A stretch of DNA of 64,000 nt from NCBI GenBank assembly GCA_027475525.1, contig JAMWFC010000108.1:373811-437810 (forward strand). The letters run 5' to 3'. The position numbers were made by a program, and so were the translations under genes. How positions within the stretch are numbered: the stretch's first letter is position 1; each line of letters begins with the position of its first letter. This DNA is from Macrolepiota albuminosa. Lineage: Eukaryota > Basidiomycota > Agaricomycetes > Agaricales > Agaricaceae. This document shows positions 54,487 through 64,000 of this stretch, piece after piece. A model generated the notes under the pieces. The model was given only the letters and a program-made list of their open reading frames with translations, was not told where the DNA came from and ran no database searches.

Positions 54487-54874
54487 ATGCCTTCGTCGGA
54501 CGAACCTGCTTTCCCGCCTCATGACAATGTTCGAGTCAATGGGTAGGCTTTCATTCTCGATTCATAAGTGACCTGTCTTATGCCACATAGCATGATGTTC
54601 AAGCTTGCCGATATTGAGGCAAAGCTGATTGAACAAAGAAATTTGTTGATTAGACTGATGGACGACTTTGAGAACCTCAAGAAACGTTATGTGAGTCTCT
54701 GGCTGCCCTTGTGAATAGAGACGCAACATTGCTAACGAAAGCTCTTAAGCCGGACGAGAAGACTTCAGCTCGCACGAAGGATAGTTTGGCAACCGTCAAG
54801 TTTGCTATTGATTCCACTTTGGCCAAAGCTGCTTCGATAGATAACCGGGCCGTCGTTAAGGCCTTACTCGAATG
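54487..54874 (+). pseudogene. Small helical hypothetical protein gene, possible 1-nt frame break
   Basis: ATG at 54487 reads MPSSDEPAFPPHDNVRVNG, then a probable intron of about 47 nt (GTAGGC...CACATAG), then a charged helix (MMFKLADIEAKLIEQRNLL, IRLMDDFENLKKRY). From there a second frame, one base off, stays open to TGA at 54872-54874 (ESLAALVNRDATLL, KPDEKTSARTKDSLATVKFA, ASIDNRAVVKALLE). The smooth amphipathic pattern across the switch near 54693 suggests one gene with a missing base. Alternatively an intron starts at GTGAGT 54691, but no suitable acceptor restores the second frame. About 115 residues; family unknown. Inference only. Confidence 0.4.
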
Positions 54875-57800
54875 ACGGCTAAGAACATTCTCAGTGCTAG
54901 TCTCACCAGACAATTTTCTTAGCTATCGGAATGTATTCTAATCTGCGCTGTACCATTATGACTTTGACATACGAAGATTTTGTACGTGATACTATTAGAG
55001 GGAAGATTCAAGCACAACAAACAGTCAGCCTAGTTCGTCCTACCGAGAAATTCCTTATCACCTGGACCGTCACCCGCTATTACCGGCGATGTAGTGAATT
55101 GACTAAGCTCCGTGTATCATTGGGGAAGATCTTCGGACAATCAAGGCAGTACATCGAATGCAGGGCACATGATGATGCAAAGTCTGGATATACCTCAACT
55201 TGCGAAGTTCACGCATGATAAATTGCTTGAAATAGTGGTTTCCTCGGCAATGGCTACATATACTGAGGCCAATAAAGAGCAGTTGCCGAACTCTTCGGTT
55301 ATCTGGCTTCGCTCTAGCTAGATTTAAACACTCAGGTATGGGTGTGGCGCTGAGTGTGATTTATACGTAATATGTTATGCCACTTCCAAAGTCTTCTTTC
55401 ATAGCTTTAAATCATAGCTGCCCTGTTTTATGAGAAAAAAAGTCTCGTATTATGTGGCTCAATTTTTGCAATGCATAAGAGCTCGATCGTCGATTTGTGT
55501 CCTCTCGGTCATATCTACGAGATCAATTATATTGCGAGAAGAACTTTTGTTTCCTACTTCCTCGGTCTGTAAACGTCGTTGCACGCTCACAGAAGTGGAT
55601 CTGTCATCTACAGGAGAGAGCGCGCGTCCTCACCTTACGTTTGTATTCAAACGCATGGCGTACACACTTCTTCCCAGAATACTCTGACAATCGCTGTATG
55701 CCACATGTGGAGGTTCCAGAATTCCGTGTATGACTCATACCTCGGATCGAATCAACGTTTTGCAGAGAGAAGGTCGAGATCTGCAATCAAATAAGTATCT
55801 CACCTCACACATGGGTAACACACGATGACTTGATTTCATATCAAGCCGACGCGCCCAGTCCATCTACAGATTGACACATATACAATTTCTGGTGGATGTG
55901 TAAATTAGGCGTGATGCGCGCGTCTTATTTGCGGGGTTGAAACATGCGGAAATTGAGGGGATGGCGATTAGAAGCAGCTTGGGTGTAGGGTGAGTACACA
56001 CTTCTGTGGAAGAAGTCAGATTTATTGACAAACGAAATCTGAGCAGCTGGCTGTTAGCAACGCTGAGAACGGTTGTTTGGATGTGTGCCGCTCCGTTCTT
56101 CTCGTCGGATGCAAACTTTGAGTGACAGATTAGCTAGAAGCACGAGCGCTGGTATTAATGGATATCACAAGTAGGGCAGGTGGATAGATGTTCTAAACCG
56201 ACCTACTATCCGAATCAGATACAAAAGTTGAAGTCTGGACAAAGATACTAAGCGCCGAGCTCTTCGTCCGTACTAATAGGGAAACGGAGAGATCGAATAC
56301 GAGTATGGTAGTGCACAATCATGCAAATTTAGGCGCTAGCTCCAAAGGTGTTTATCAGCGATCGACGTGCGGTAGATACGGATTCTAGACAAATCCAATG
56401 TACTAGGTAACCAAAGTAGCGTAGTTTGGTAAATAGCAAGTATGTACACACCTCAGTATCGTGCACGTCAATGCAGTACGAACTGAGGTGTGGCGAAGAA
56501 TAAAAAACATTTTAAGGGGGGCGTAGCCGAACTCACATGACCAACGCTCCTTGCTCTCCTGACTCCTATTTGAGGAGACATGGCTCTCCTTTGACAGTGT
56601 TCGCTCTGTTGTTCTTGTTAGCCAATCTCCTCCATGGAGATCCGACGATTCGGAAATGAAAGGGCCGTCATCAAGGCTGAAACTTGATTGTCCAGAATAG
56701 CTTGATGCGGTGCGGACGTATGCAAAAAAAATGAAAGGTTAGGGAGAAGACTGGTTGATATTGATTGATGATGTACACAGGTGAGCAGTCACCTGTTTTG
56801 AGAGGTCGACAATAATTTGTCGGCGTAAAGATTTTTTTAATAATATTGTCGCGGATAAATCCTGTTGTTTTTCCTTTCAGAGATGTATTGATATTGATAG
56901 AACGGACATCAGGACATCAGGAATAAAGTCAAGACAAGGAGATATGCCAAAGCAGGATGGTTGTCAAGATGGTCAAGTAGGAGCGGAAAGTCATAAAGCC
57001 ACAAAAACTGAGATGAGCGGTCTGTGCAGAGGCAGCCCGAGGGATTGATACGAAGACATTGTTCAGTCTCTTGTTCGTAGTGTCGTGATTGATCTCACTA
57101 GAGCGACAGACAAACCGTTTGCGCAGATCCAAATCAAGGCGAATGAGACCGAGACTGGGTCAAAATCTGTCCTTCGAATAACCTCAATAACCACAGATGC
57201 TGTAGGTACTGATCTGTGGTATAGTCAGTGACTGTACGAAATGTGTAAGTAGGTTCAGCTTACCCTCAGCTTGTGTAAACTGAAGGTGTCCAGTAGTAGA
57301 GTCAGTGAGCGTAAGAATGGAATGTGATATATCAAAAGGAGATGTGATATTGAGATTTCAAGGCACGCTTATGATGTGTATTCGCAACAGACCGAGAACA
57401 GGATCTCCGCGCATGTAGGTTTTTTACTGGTGGAAAGGGTAGTGCAAGGGTGGGCGTGAAGTTCAAAATAGCTCAGCGTGGGAACCTTCATCATTTTGAC
57501 TTTGAAAGCTGTCGCGTCTTTTGTTCTTGTTGCCACCTCACTACAGCGACAGGAAAGAGACATATCAAAGCGAAAGAAAACAAATGGCCCATAGGCGTGG
57601 ATAGTTGCTGGCTTTCCTAGTTGGGCCATGGCTGTGAGTTTGAATAGCTATGGTTCTTAGAAGAGAATAATAAGAGGCAATTGTTCGAAAACGGATGGCT
57701 ATTATCTCTCTATTGATTGAACGAACGGGTGTGAAAGGAAGACAAAGGCGTGGACAAAGGAAGGCCAATCTCATCATATGCGTGATGACGAATATTGCGG

Positions 57801-58349
57801 CCCATCTGCCCTGTGTTTAGAGTGAGAGACAGCAACTCCTGCTGTGTTATGTGCATACAAATTAAAAAATCGAGCAACCTGTCCCCGTCCAATAAACTAT
57901 GAGCTCATTTGATTTAAAGTCAAGTCCAAATGTCATCGAAAAAAGTTATAAAAGACTGGGTTATTCCGCGTTCGGGCAGAACGGTTCAGGAACAGGTGAC
58001 CGCCATCACCTTGACGACATCGGGAACAAAGCGAACCTGATGCAGCAAGTTGGGCAGGCGCTGGCCTCGAGGCAGATGCGCACAGTAAATCAGATAGGGG
58101 GTTCGAGTAGGTTGCGGTATACAGGCCAGAGCGTATGATCTGGGCTTGGTGGGGCCATGATGGGGGTGGAGAATAGAGAGGAAGACAAAAGTAGACGATC
58201 AGGAGAACCCTAACCCGAGTTGTGGCCCACGTCAAAGAAATCTTTATTTATTGCTGTCAGACGCAAGGGGTTGTTCCTGCTTTCCTCTCTTTACAGACGG
58301 CGTTCGCGTAGCTTATAACGCTACCGAACACGCTTAATGACAGAACGCC
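54875..58349. other. Long gene-poor region
   Basis: 3.4 kb without a frame I can support. Short frames at 54931-55321 and 57899-58138 lack homologous features. The last part upstream of 58350 is the likely promoter region of the following gene. It may contain decayed repeats or noncoding RNA, but nothing can be shown from sequence alone. Confidence 0.4.
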
Positions 58350-61300
58350 ATGATGGCTACAGTTCATGTACTAGGTGAGCCAGACGACGCGTCAAAGGTC
58401 CCTGCTAACACAGCGATCTAGCTCCTTCAGACAACTGGGACGACGACTTCGAGTTCAACCCTTTATCGAGGACAAATAATAAAACGACCACGAATGACGC
58501 TATGATACACGACAAGGATGTCCATCGGATGTCCATTGCCAGCTCAGACTGGGATCACGACAGCGACGACCACCATCAAACGAAAACCAACACGATTCTC
58601 GAAGACAGAACAAATACAATGGATTTGTCCTCAGAGTGGATCGAACCAGGACCTTCAACGCCGCGTCGAGCGGACAACGCAGAGAACTGGGACGACGACT
58701 TTGAGGACTCGCCTGTTCGAAAGGCGTTTCCATCATCGCCAGGTATAGACAAAGCCTCGCCATTGCGTTTACGACGCAAACAGCCGCAACAGCCGCAACA
58801 GCCACGGCCAGAGAGCTGGGACGACGAGTTCGAGGCAGAGGAAGCCCAAGGACTGCACTCGGACGACGATATGGGATACGTTGAGCGCGACGAGGAGGAC
58901 CGGACTGTCACGGCCCGCCCTCACCGCTCGCCTGCACGTCTTTCCAATCCACCACCGCCCGTTCCTGCTATTCCCCTGCCTTTCCTTCTGCCTAGCTCGG
59001 CTTCCGGACCGAGCCCCTTCCCCCGCTCCCCAACGTCGTCCGTCTTCTCGGTCCCGACAGCCCGCCCGCCGTCCTCGGCATTTACCGTTACCTCCACGAC
59101 ACACTTGCGCCCGTCAACTTCCCGGTCGTCCAGCGCATTTGACGCGTTCCCTCCCTCCCCACCAGTACATAGAGAGCGTGAACGCAGGAGACTGAGGAAG
59201 AAGAGCAGGCCTCAGGGCAACACTATAGAGTTGGGTGTCATACGAGGGGAAGAGAGCGAGGGAGATGTTCGCCCGACTACACCGCCGCCTGCCGCCCAAA
59301 GCGTGCCTGCGACTCCAAATAGCAGTGGCGGAGCAGGTGCACTACTCAGTCGTATTGGAAGCATGAAGAAATGGGGTGTCAGGAGGAGAAAGGGGAGCAC
59401 GGCTCCGAGCGAAACTGGTTAGTAAATTGCGCCACGTCCCGTGACCGTTCAATCCATTAACAGTATTTACAGAAACTCGCGATATTATTACGCCACGCTC
59501 CGCCCGCCCTCAGAGCCAAGCGTCCATCTCTTCCATCTCGTCCTCTGCTTCGTCTCACGCACAACATCAACACCGGGAAGATCCCCCGGCACCACCCCTT
59601 TCTCAATCAGGGAGACGCTCATCTACCGTTGGACCGGGTCCGTCGTGGTTTTTTCGGTCTACTTCCAGCCCTTTTAGGCGGGGCAGCACGAGCGAAGTAG
59701 ATCTTTCGGTTCAACCTGTTCAACCGCAAACACCAACGAAAAAGCAGCATCCAAAGCCAGATGAGGGTACCCCTTCCAGGCTCGTCAAGCGGAAGAGCCG
59801 AGGCTTTGTGCAGCTTAAGCTTGGACTCAGTGCAATCGGAGGACATGGAGATGATCGGAATGAGGGAGGAATAGAAAAATCTAAGGAGAGGACGGAGGAG
59901 AAGTATAGCGGGCTGGGACTTGGACGTGCCACTGAGAGTGGCAAAGGAAAAGAGAGCAGTGTGCCTCCGGGCGAAAAACAGACGGTGGAAGAAAAGGAGG
60001 GATCACGGTCGTTTATGGGCTCCGTCCGACGTCTCAGCCTCGCTGGTCGGCATAGACGCACCAAGAGCGGAGTTTCTTTGCAAAACGTCGTAGGACTCCT
60101 GGACATCGTCGGCTTTGGTAATGGGATAAGAGACGAGAATATTACTCCTACACCGGAGAGCGTCACTGCTCGCAAGGAGACAAAAACAGTTCCCGTTACG
60201 CCTTCAAAAACCCCGACTCCGAAATCCCCACCAGGGAAGCCGCTCCTCCCACCCATTGAACTCCAACCGCCTTCGCCACCCAGCGTGCGACCTGCAGCGC
60301 CGGGGCCTGACAAAACCAGACCCCGTGTCGCAGAACCTCTGTTTTCTCCAAATGGATCTCTCCCTACAGTGTCGAGCAATGCATCGCTTTCTTCACCAGC
60401 ACCGTCGACCTCGACTTCGATGTCGCCTTCGCGAAAGTACCTCCCGTCAATTGGATCGCCTCAATCAGTTTCTTTGGGACGGTCGAGTATTGGTCCCGAG
60501 GTTGTCATAGCGAATGCAGCTGGACTGCGGAGAAGCTCTTTGGGAGATTTGAAGATCCCTGAGAGGATCAGTCAAGCACAGGTAGGGTTGAGGAAGGATA
60601 TGGAACGGGTGAGGGAGTTTGCTTCTGGTGTCGAGAGTAGGTGTTTTTCTTCTTTACCTGGTCAGGGATGAAGTTGACCTTGTCTGTTTCTCTTTTATAG
60701 AACTCAAGGCACTGCAAGCTACATACGAAAAATTGGTGACCCAAGTACAAAACCTTCTTGATCAACAACATCACCAGCAGCAGCAGCAGCAACTTGCGAG
60801 GCAACAGCAGCTCGTGAATCAACAACAACCCGAAATTACACGGTCTGCCACACGGCCTTCTACGCCTAGTTTTTTCGCCAACCTCCCCCGTCCCCTATCA
60901 CGCAACCGGTCCCGGTCTACCACGAAACCGCCACCTCCATCTGCAAGCAGTCTCTCCCTCGCAGCAAGTCTAGCACCAGTCTCTCTTCCGGTACTCGTCT
61001 CGACCCCTCCCGTTCCTGCAGTGAACGCATATAAGCAGCTCGCTTCGGCGTACTACACCATCCGCTCCAAATACCGCATATCATGGGAGTGCGCCGAGCT
61101 CCTCATTGAGCTTGGATCAGGCAACAACGCTTCTGATCGTGGGCCAACACCTAGTGTATCGGTGCCTGTAATGCCTCTGTCTCCGGTACACAAAACAGGG
61201 CGCGAGCGTGCGATTACGCTTAACGGGGAAGATTCAAAGACCCCGACGCCGATCACCGGACAGTGCCCCCCGCCGCCGCCGGTGCCGTCGCCTGGGATTG

Positions 61301-62640
61301 GGAAGGCCGGATGGCGCGCGTCGACGGGCAAGCATGATCTCAGTCAGCGGCAGTTGGTGTTGTTGAAGGAGATTTTGAGCGGGGGTGATGGGAGTGGCGC
61401 GGAGGATATCTCGATTCCAGAGGAAAGTGTTAATGTGAATAGGGAGTGGAGGTGGGGGAAGGATGGGATGAACAGCACGCTGACGTTGCCTTCGGAGAGT
61501 AGTTCTGCTGTTGTTGAGGTGGATGCGGGCACGGATGCTGCGGGTGAGGCAAAGCAGAAGGGGAAGCTAAAAAAGAAGAGAAGAGCGAGTCGGCTGAGGA
61601 TGTTGGGGTTGAGGGATATTTTGAGGAGTTTTACGAGGTCGCAGGATCAGGAGAATGTGAATGCGAGTGCGAGTGTGAATGCCCCAACGCCCCCGCCCCC
61701 GCCGTCGGTGCCGCAGTCGACAACGTCGCTCAGCACGAGCGCCACGGACGATTCGATGGATAGCCATCTTTATCCGCACCGACGGGTATCGCCTTCGTAT
61801 GGCCGCCGGCGTCCCCAAACTAGCTCTGGACCAGGAGAATTCATGCGTGCCAGTCGCCCCTCATCTCCGTATGCGCCTTCTCTCTATAACAAGTCGTCCC
61901 CACGCCGCCCGTCTCTTGCGTCCATCTTTCGTATCGGTCGAGGGAGCAAGCCCACCTCACCCGAGGTCCCGCCTGAGTCCCATACATCTTCTCGATCGAC
62001 TTCGCGGCAGGATAGTAGTACAGGGGGGGAGGAGGAGGAGGATTGGGACCGCATGGATGATGCGGAGGATGAGATTGTTCTCGGCAATCTCCACCACGAT
62101 GCGTCTGCGACTGTCCGGGGAAAGAAGAAGGCCCGAGTGCCAGGGCGTTCGCCGTACTTGCAGGACGGGTATCCATCGCTGCCGTCTCTGCCTGGTCGCA
62201 CGGTGACGCCAAAGCGCTCGGTCAGCGGATCGCAGTCGTCTATATGGGGCGAAGCGTCCACTCGTTCGACGGGCAATGGGAGTGGGGGATACAGTGGACT
62301 TGGAAGCGGTGGAACGCCGCCGCTTTCTCGCGTTACCAAGTTGTCTAATGTCGAGGAAGATGCCAAGTCGGGATGTGCGCCTCAAAATTACCGGCCCTAT
62401 CATCGGCCCCCGCCTCGGGCGTCGTCGCGCTCGAGCTTCAACCGCCCGCCTACGATGAAGAGCGGGTCCGTGAGGTCGATGCCACCTCACCCTATAACGA
62501 ATGGGTTACCCGATCCGACGCTGGCGATGACGCCGGAGAATATTAGACCGTTGTTGGAGAATGCGAGGGGGGTGCATACAAAGCTTGTTGAGTGCATTGC
62601 GGAGGTAAAGGCGTTGCTGGAGTCTTATCCACAGACTTAG
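58350..62640 (+). CDS. Byr4/Bfa1-like cytokinesis (septation/mitotic-exit network) regulator
   Basis: Four exons: 58350-58374, 58422-59417, 59473-60636 and 60701-62640. Introns of 47, 55 and 64 nt have GT-AG ends, the first with branch point GCTAAC. The total is 4125 nt, 1374 residues, in frame. Three WDD(D/E)F motifs with Trp at residues 14, 98 and 141, each in acidic context, recall the repeats of fission-yeast Byr4, the scaffold of the GAP for the Spg1/Tem1 GTPase at spindle poles. The middle is Ser/Pro/Arg-rich and disordered, with a Gln/His-rich run near 60764-60826. A conserved-looking helix (YKQLASAYYTIRSKYRISWE) follows at 61027, and the C-terminal helix is NIRPLLENARGVHTKLVE. It is roughly twice the length of yeast Byr4. 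The family name rests mainly on the WDDDF motifs. Confidence 0.7.
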
Positions 62641-63480
62641 GGAGCAGTGTGTTTGTTACTCTCTCTTTTTCTTGTTGGCTTTCTTAAGTTATTTTTCCAT
62701 CCAATTGCCATATATCACACTAGTCAGTTGATATCGTATATCTTTTCATCCGTCCATACCTCCACTGCTGTCGTTCTGTCGTAGATCTGGTTGCATTTGC
62801 TCTCTTGTACACCACCTTGTCCAGTACATACGTACATGTATATATCAAGTCTTGTTTCTGTTGAGGTATGCATGTCCTATCATGCACCTTACAGCTACCC
62901 AAGGAAAAACAAGTACGAGGCGTGGATGTATGTCTTTCCTATCCCTGCCTCTTTTTTCCCTTTCAGCCTTACATCGTCCACAGAGAATCCACATCCCTAG
63001 ACGATTCCTGTGATCACATCAAAGCAATCCCTGTGGTTTGATGAACAAGAGTAATTTCCAGAATTGTTGGCTATTTTAGGCTGGTGTATGTTTTTATTGT
63101 TTTTTTTTTTTAAGTGGCTTCTGATTTTGTGCGCTATATGTCGTTTTTTTTAAACACTTGCATTCTAGGCCCCAGAAAATCTGCAAGCACGGTGAATCCG
63201 AGAAATTCTCAGTCGTACCTCGAGGGAGTCATTTTTACGGCCATTAGCGACCTGTGGTTCTATGTACGGATTGCTTGTGCGCAAAGGAGAATCGAGATGC
63301 AGCGGCGACTGGAGCGCGTGATACGTGATATCGTTACCATCCACCCCTTTACAGTGCTTACAAACGCTTTATAGATAGCAGATTGGAATTGAATGAAATC
63401 AAAAATAGAGATCAGAAAGCCAGAACGAATTTGCAAAAGCCTATCAAAGCCTATATAAGCCTTTACTCCATGTACTATTA
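62641..63480. other. Convergent intergenic region
   Basis: 3' flanks of two genes pointing at each other: the Byr4-like gene (+) and the dioxygenase gene (-). T-rich tracts (63098-63111, 63145-63151) are present. No coding frame is supported. Confidence 0.5.
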
Positions 63481-64000
63481 TTACTTGACGCTATGTGACT
63501 GAGAAGGGTCAACGCCGACGGCTGGATGGATGGAAGATTTCAACACTCTGAGAGAAGATAGGCGATATGTACGTACTTATATAGCCAATAACACCTTCTG
63601 GCCAGTCGTCATGGATCGATTCAATGCTAAACACAAGTCGTGAGCTTCTGCCTTCAATGAATAGTGCGGACTCACTCAACAACGGGGTTAAAGCCAGCTT
63701 GGCTTGCCGCCATATACACCGAGTCATCGAGGTCAAATATCCTAACATTTGTATTCGTGTTATAAGGCGGCTGCATTCCGATGATTGTGGTCCACCCGTC
63801 AGTGAAGAAAACTTGTCCGACATGCGAAACTTGAGAGGAGGCAGAGGAAGAGGTGTGAACCATGAGGTTGATGTGGTTAGCACCTTTGGACGTAAATCCA
63901 GGGAAGATCGTCTGGAACTCGACGATTCCGTTAGACCCTGCAGGAGAGGCGCCCCTCAAGAATGTGCCGTATTCTCCTTGAGCGTTAGCTATACTTCAAC
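63481..64000 (-). CDS. Intradiol ring-cleavage dioxygenase-like protein, C-terminal part
   Basis: The gene enters from the right edge; the 5' end is outside. An intron end (GCTAACGCTCAAG) occupies 64000-63977. Exons are then 63976-63676, 63626-63577 and 63521-63481, separated by introns of 49 and 55 nt. These give 129 residues in frame to a TAA at 63481. The first exon reads EYGTFLRGASPAGSNG, VEFQTIFPGFTSKGANHI and VGQVFFTDGW, the series around the iron-binding His of the intradiol dioxygenase fold. The end reads DIESIHDDWPEG then GYITVGVDPSQ, as in secreted fungal members. Reading without the last intron would stop at 63509 and lose this fit. Such enzymes cleave catechol-type rings. Activity cannot be judged without the N-terminal ligands. 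Confidence 0.8.

Noticed and set aside
57899..58138. Plus-strand 79-codon frame upstream of the Byr4-like gene
   Set aside because: No family resemblance, no supporting splice pattern, and an equally long frame lies on the other strand.
63481..63573. A 25-nt last intron in the dioxygenase gene
   Set aside because: Too short for fungal splicing. A 55-nt alternative gives the family-typical GYITVGVDPS end.

Overview
The window looks like a chromosome segment of an agaricomycete fungus (Basidiomycota). The host genes at the right end have short introns of 44 to 64 nt, two with CTAAC-type branch points, and encode fungal families: an F-box/LRR-like protein, a seven-helix membrane protein, a protein with Byr4/Bfa1-type WDDDF motifs, and an intradiol dioxygenase. 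About 48.7 kb on the left is almost solid transposable-element sequence.

Layout. 1-10002: a decayed Ty3/Gypsy chromovirus (family 1) with gag, two aspartic-protease domains, RT, RNase H, integrase and chromodomain, followed by an antisense coiled-coil gene and a probable 3' LTR. 10003-14600: a minus-strand non-LTR (LINE) retrotransposon, ORF1 with a CCHC knuckle and ORF2 with endonuclease and RT, cut off inside RT. 14610-14796: an LTR-like fragment. 14797-45274: three related Ty3/Gypsy chromoviruses nested like Russian dolls. Gamma (pol, ORF3, 3' LTR 45102-45274) is interrupted inside ORF3 by alpha (LTRs 19477-19667 and 42947-43137). Alpha is interrupted inside gag by beta (LTRs 20307-20539 and 32554-32786, identical by eye, with target-site duplication ATTGG). 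45300-48115: a decayed pogo/Fot1-like DNA transposon carrying a minus-strand solo LTR. 48417-48738: a foldback (MITE-like) element. 48740-50090: AT-rich noncoding DNA. 50094-64000: single-copy host genes separated by long gene-poor gaps.

How the parts work together. Alpha, beta and gamma share one plan: LTR, gag-protease, RT-RNase H-integrase-chromodomain, then a large sense ORF3 in the env position, a G-rich polypurine tract and LTR. ORF3 has a Q/P-rich N-terminus, a helical middle and a conserved C-terminal domain that I do not recognise. It is the best candidate for an undescribed component here. In both alpha and beta the gag-protease frame is separated from the RT frame by one in-frame UGA, UGA-CUA-G in alpha, which is a known read-through context. 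Integrase-linked chromodomains may steer these elements to heterochromatin, which fits the nesting.

A major caution: I found 21 direct tandem duplications, in all four Ty3/Gypsy elements and always with a period of exactly 77 bp. They shift reading frames and most probably are assembly artefacts (contigs of a k=77 de Bruijn graph joined without merging their overlap). Many apparent pseudogene breaks, especially in beta, may therefore not be real. A second, biological layer of damage is C-to-T/G-to-A change, often CGA to TGA, in the older elements.
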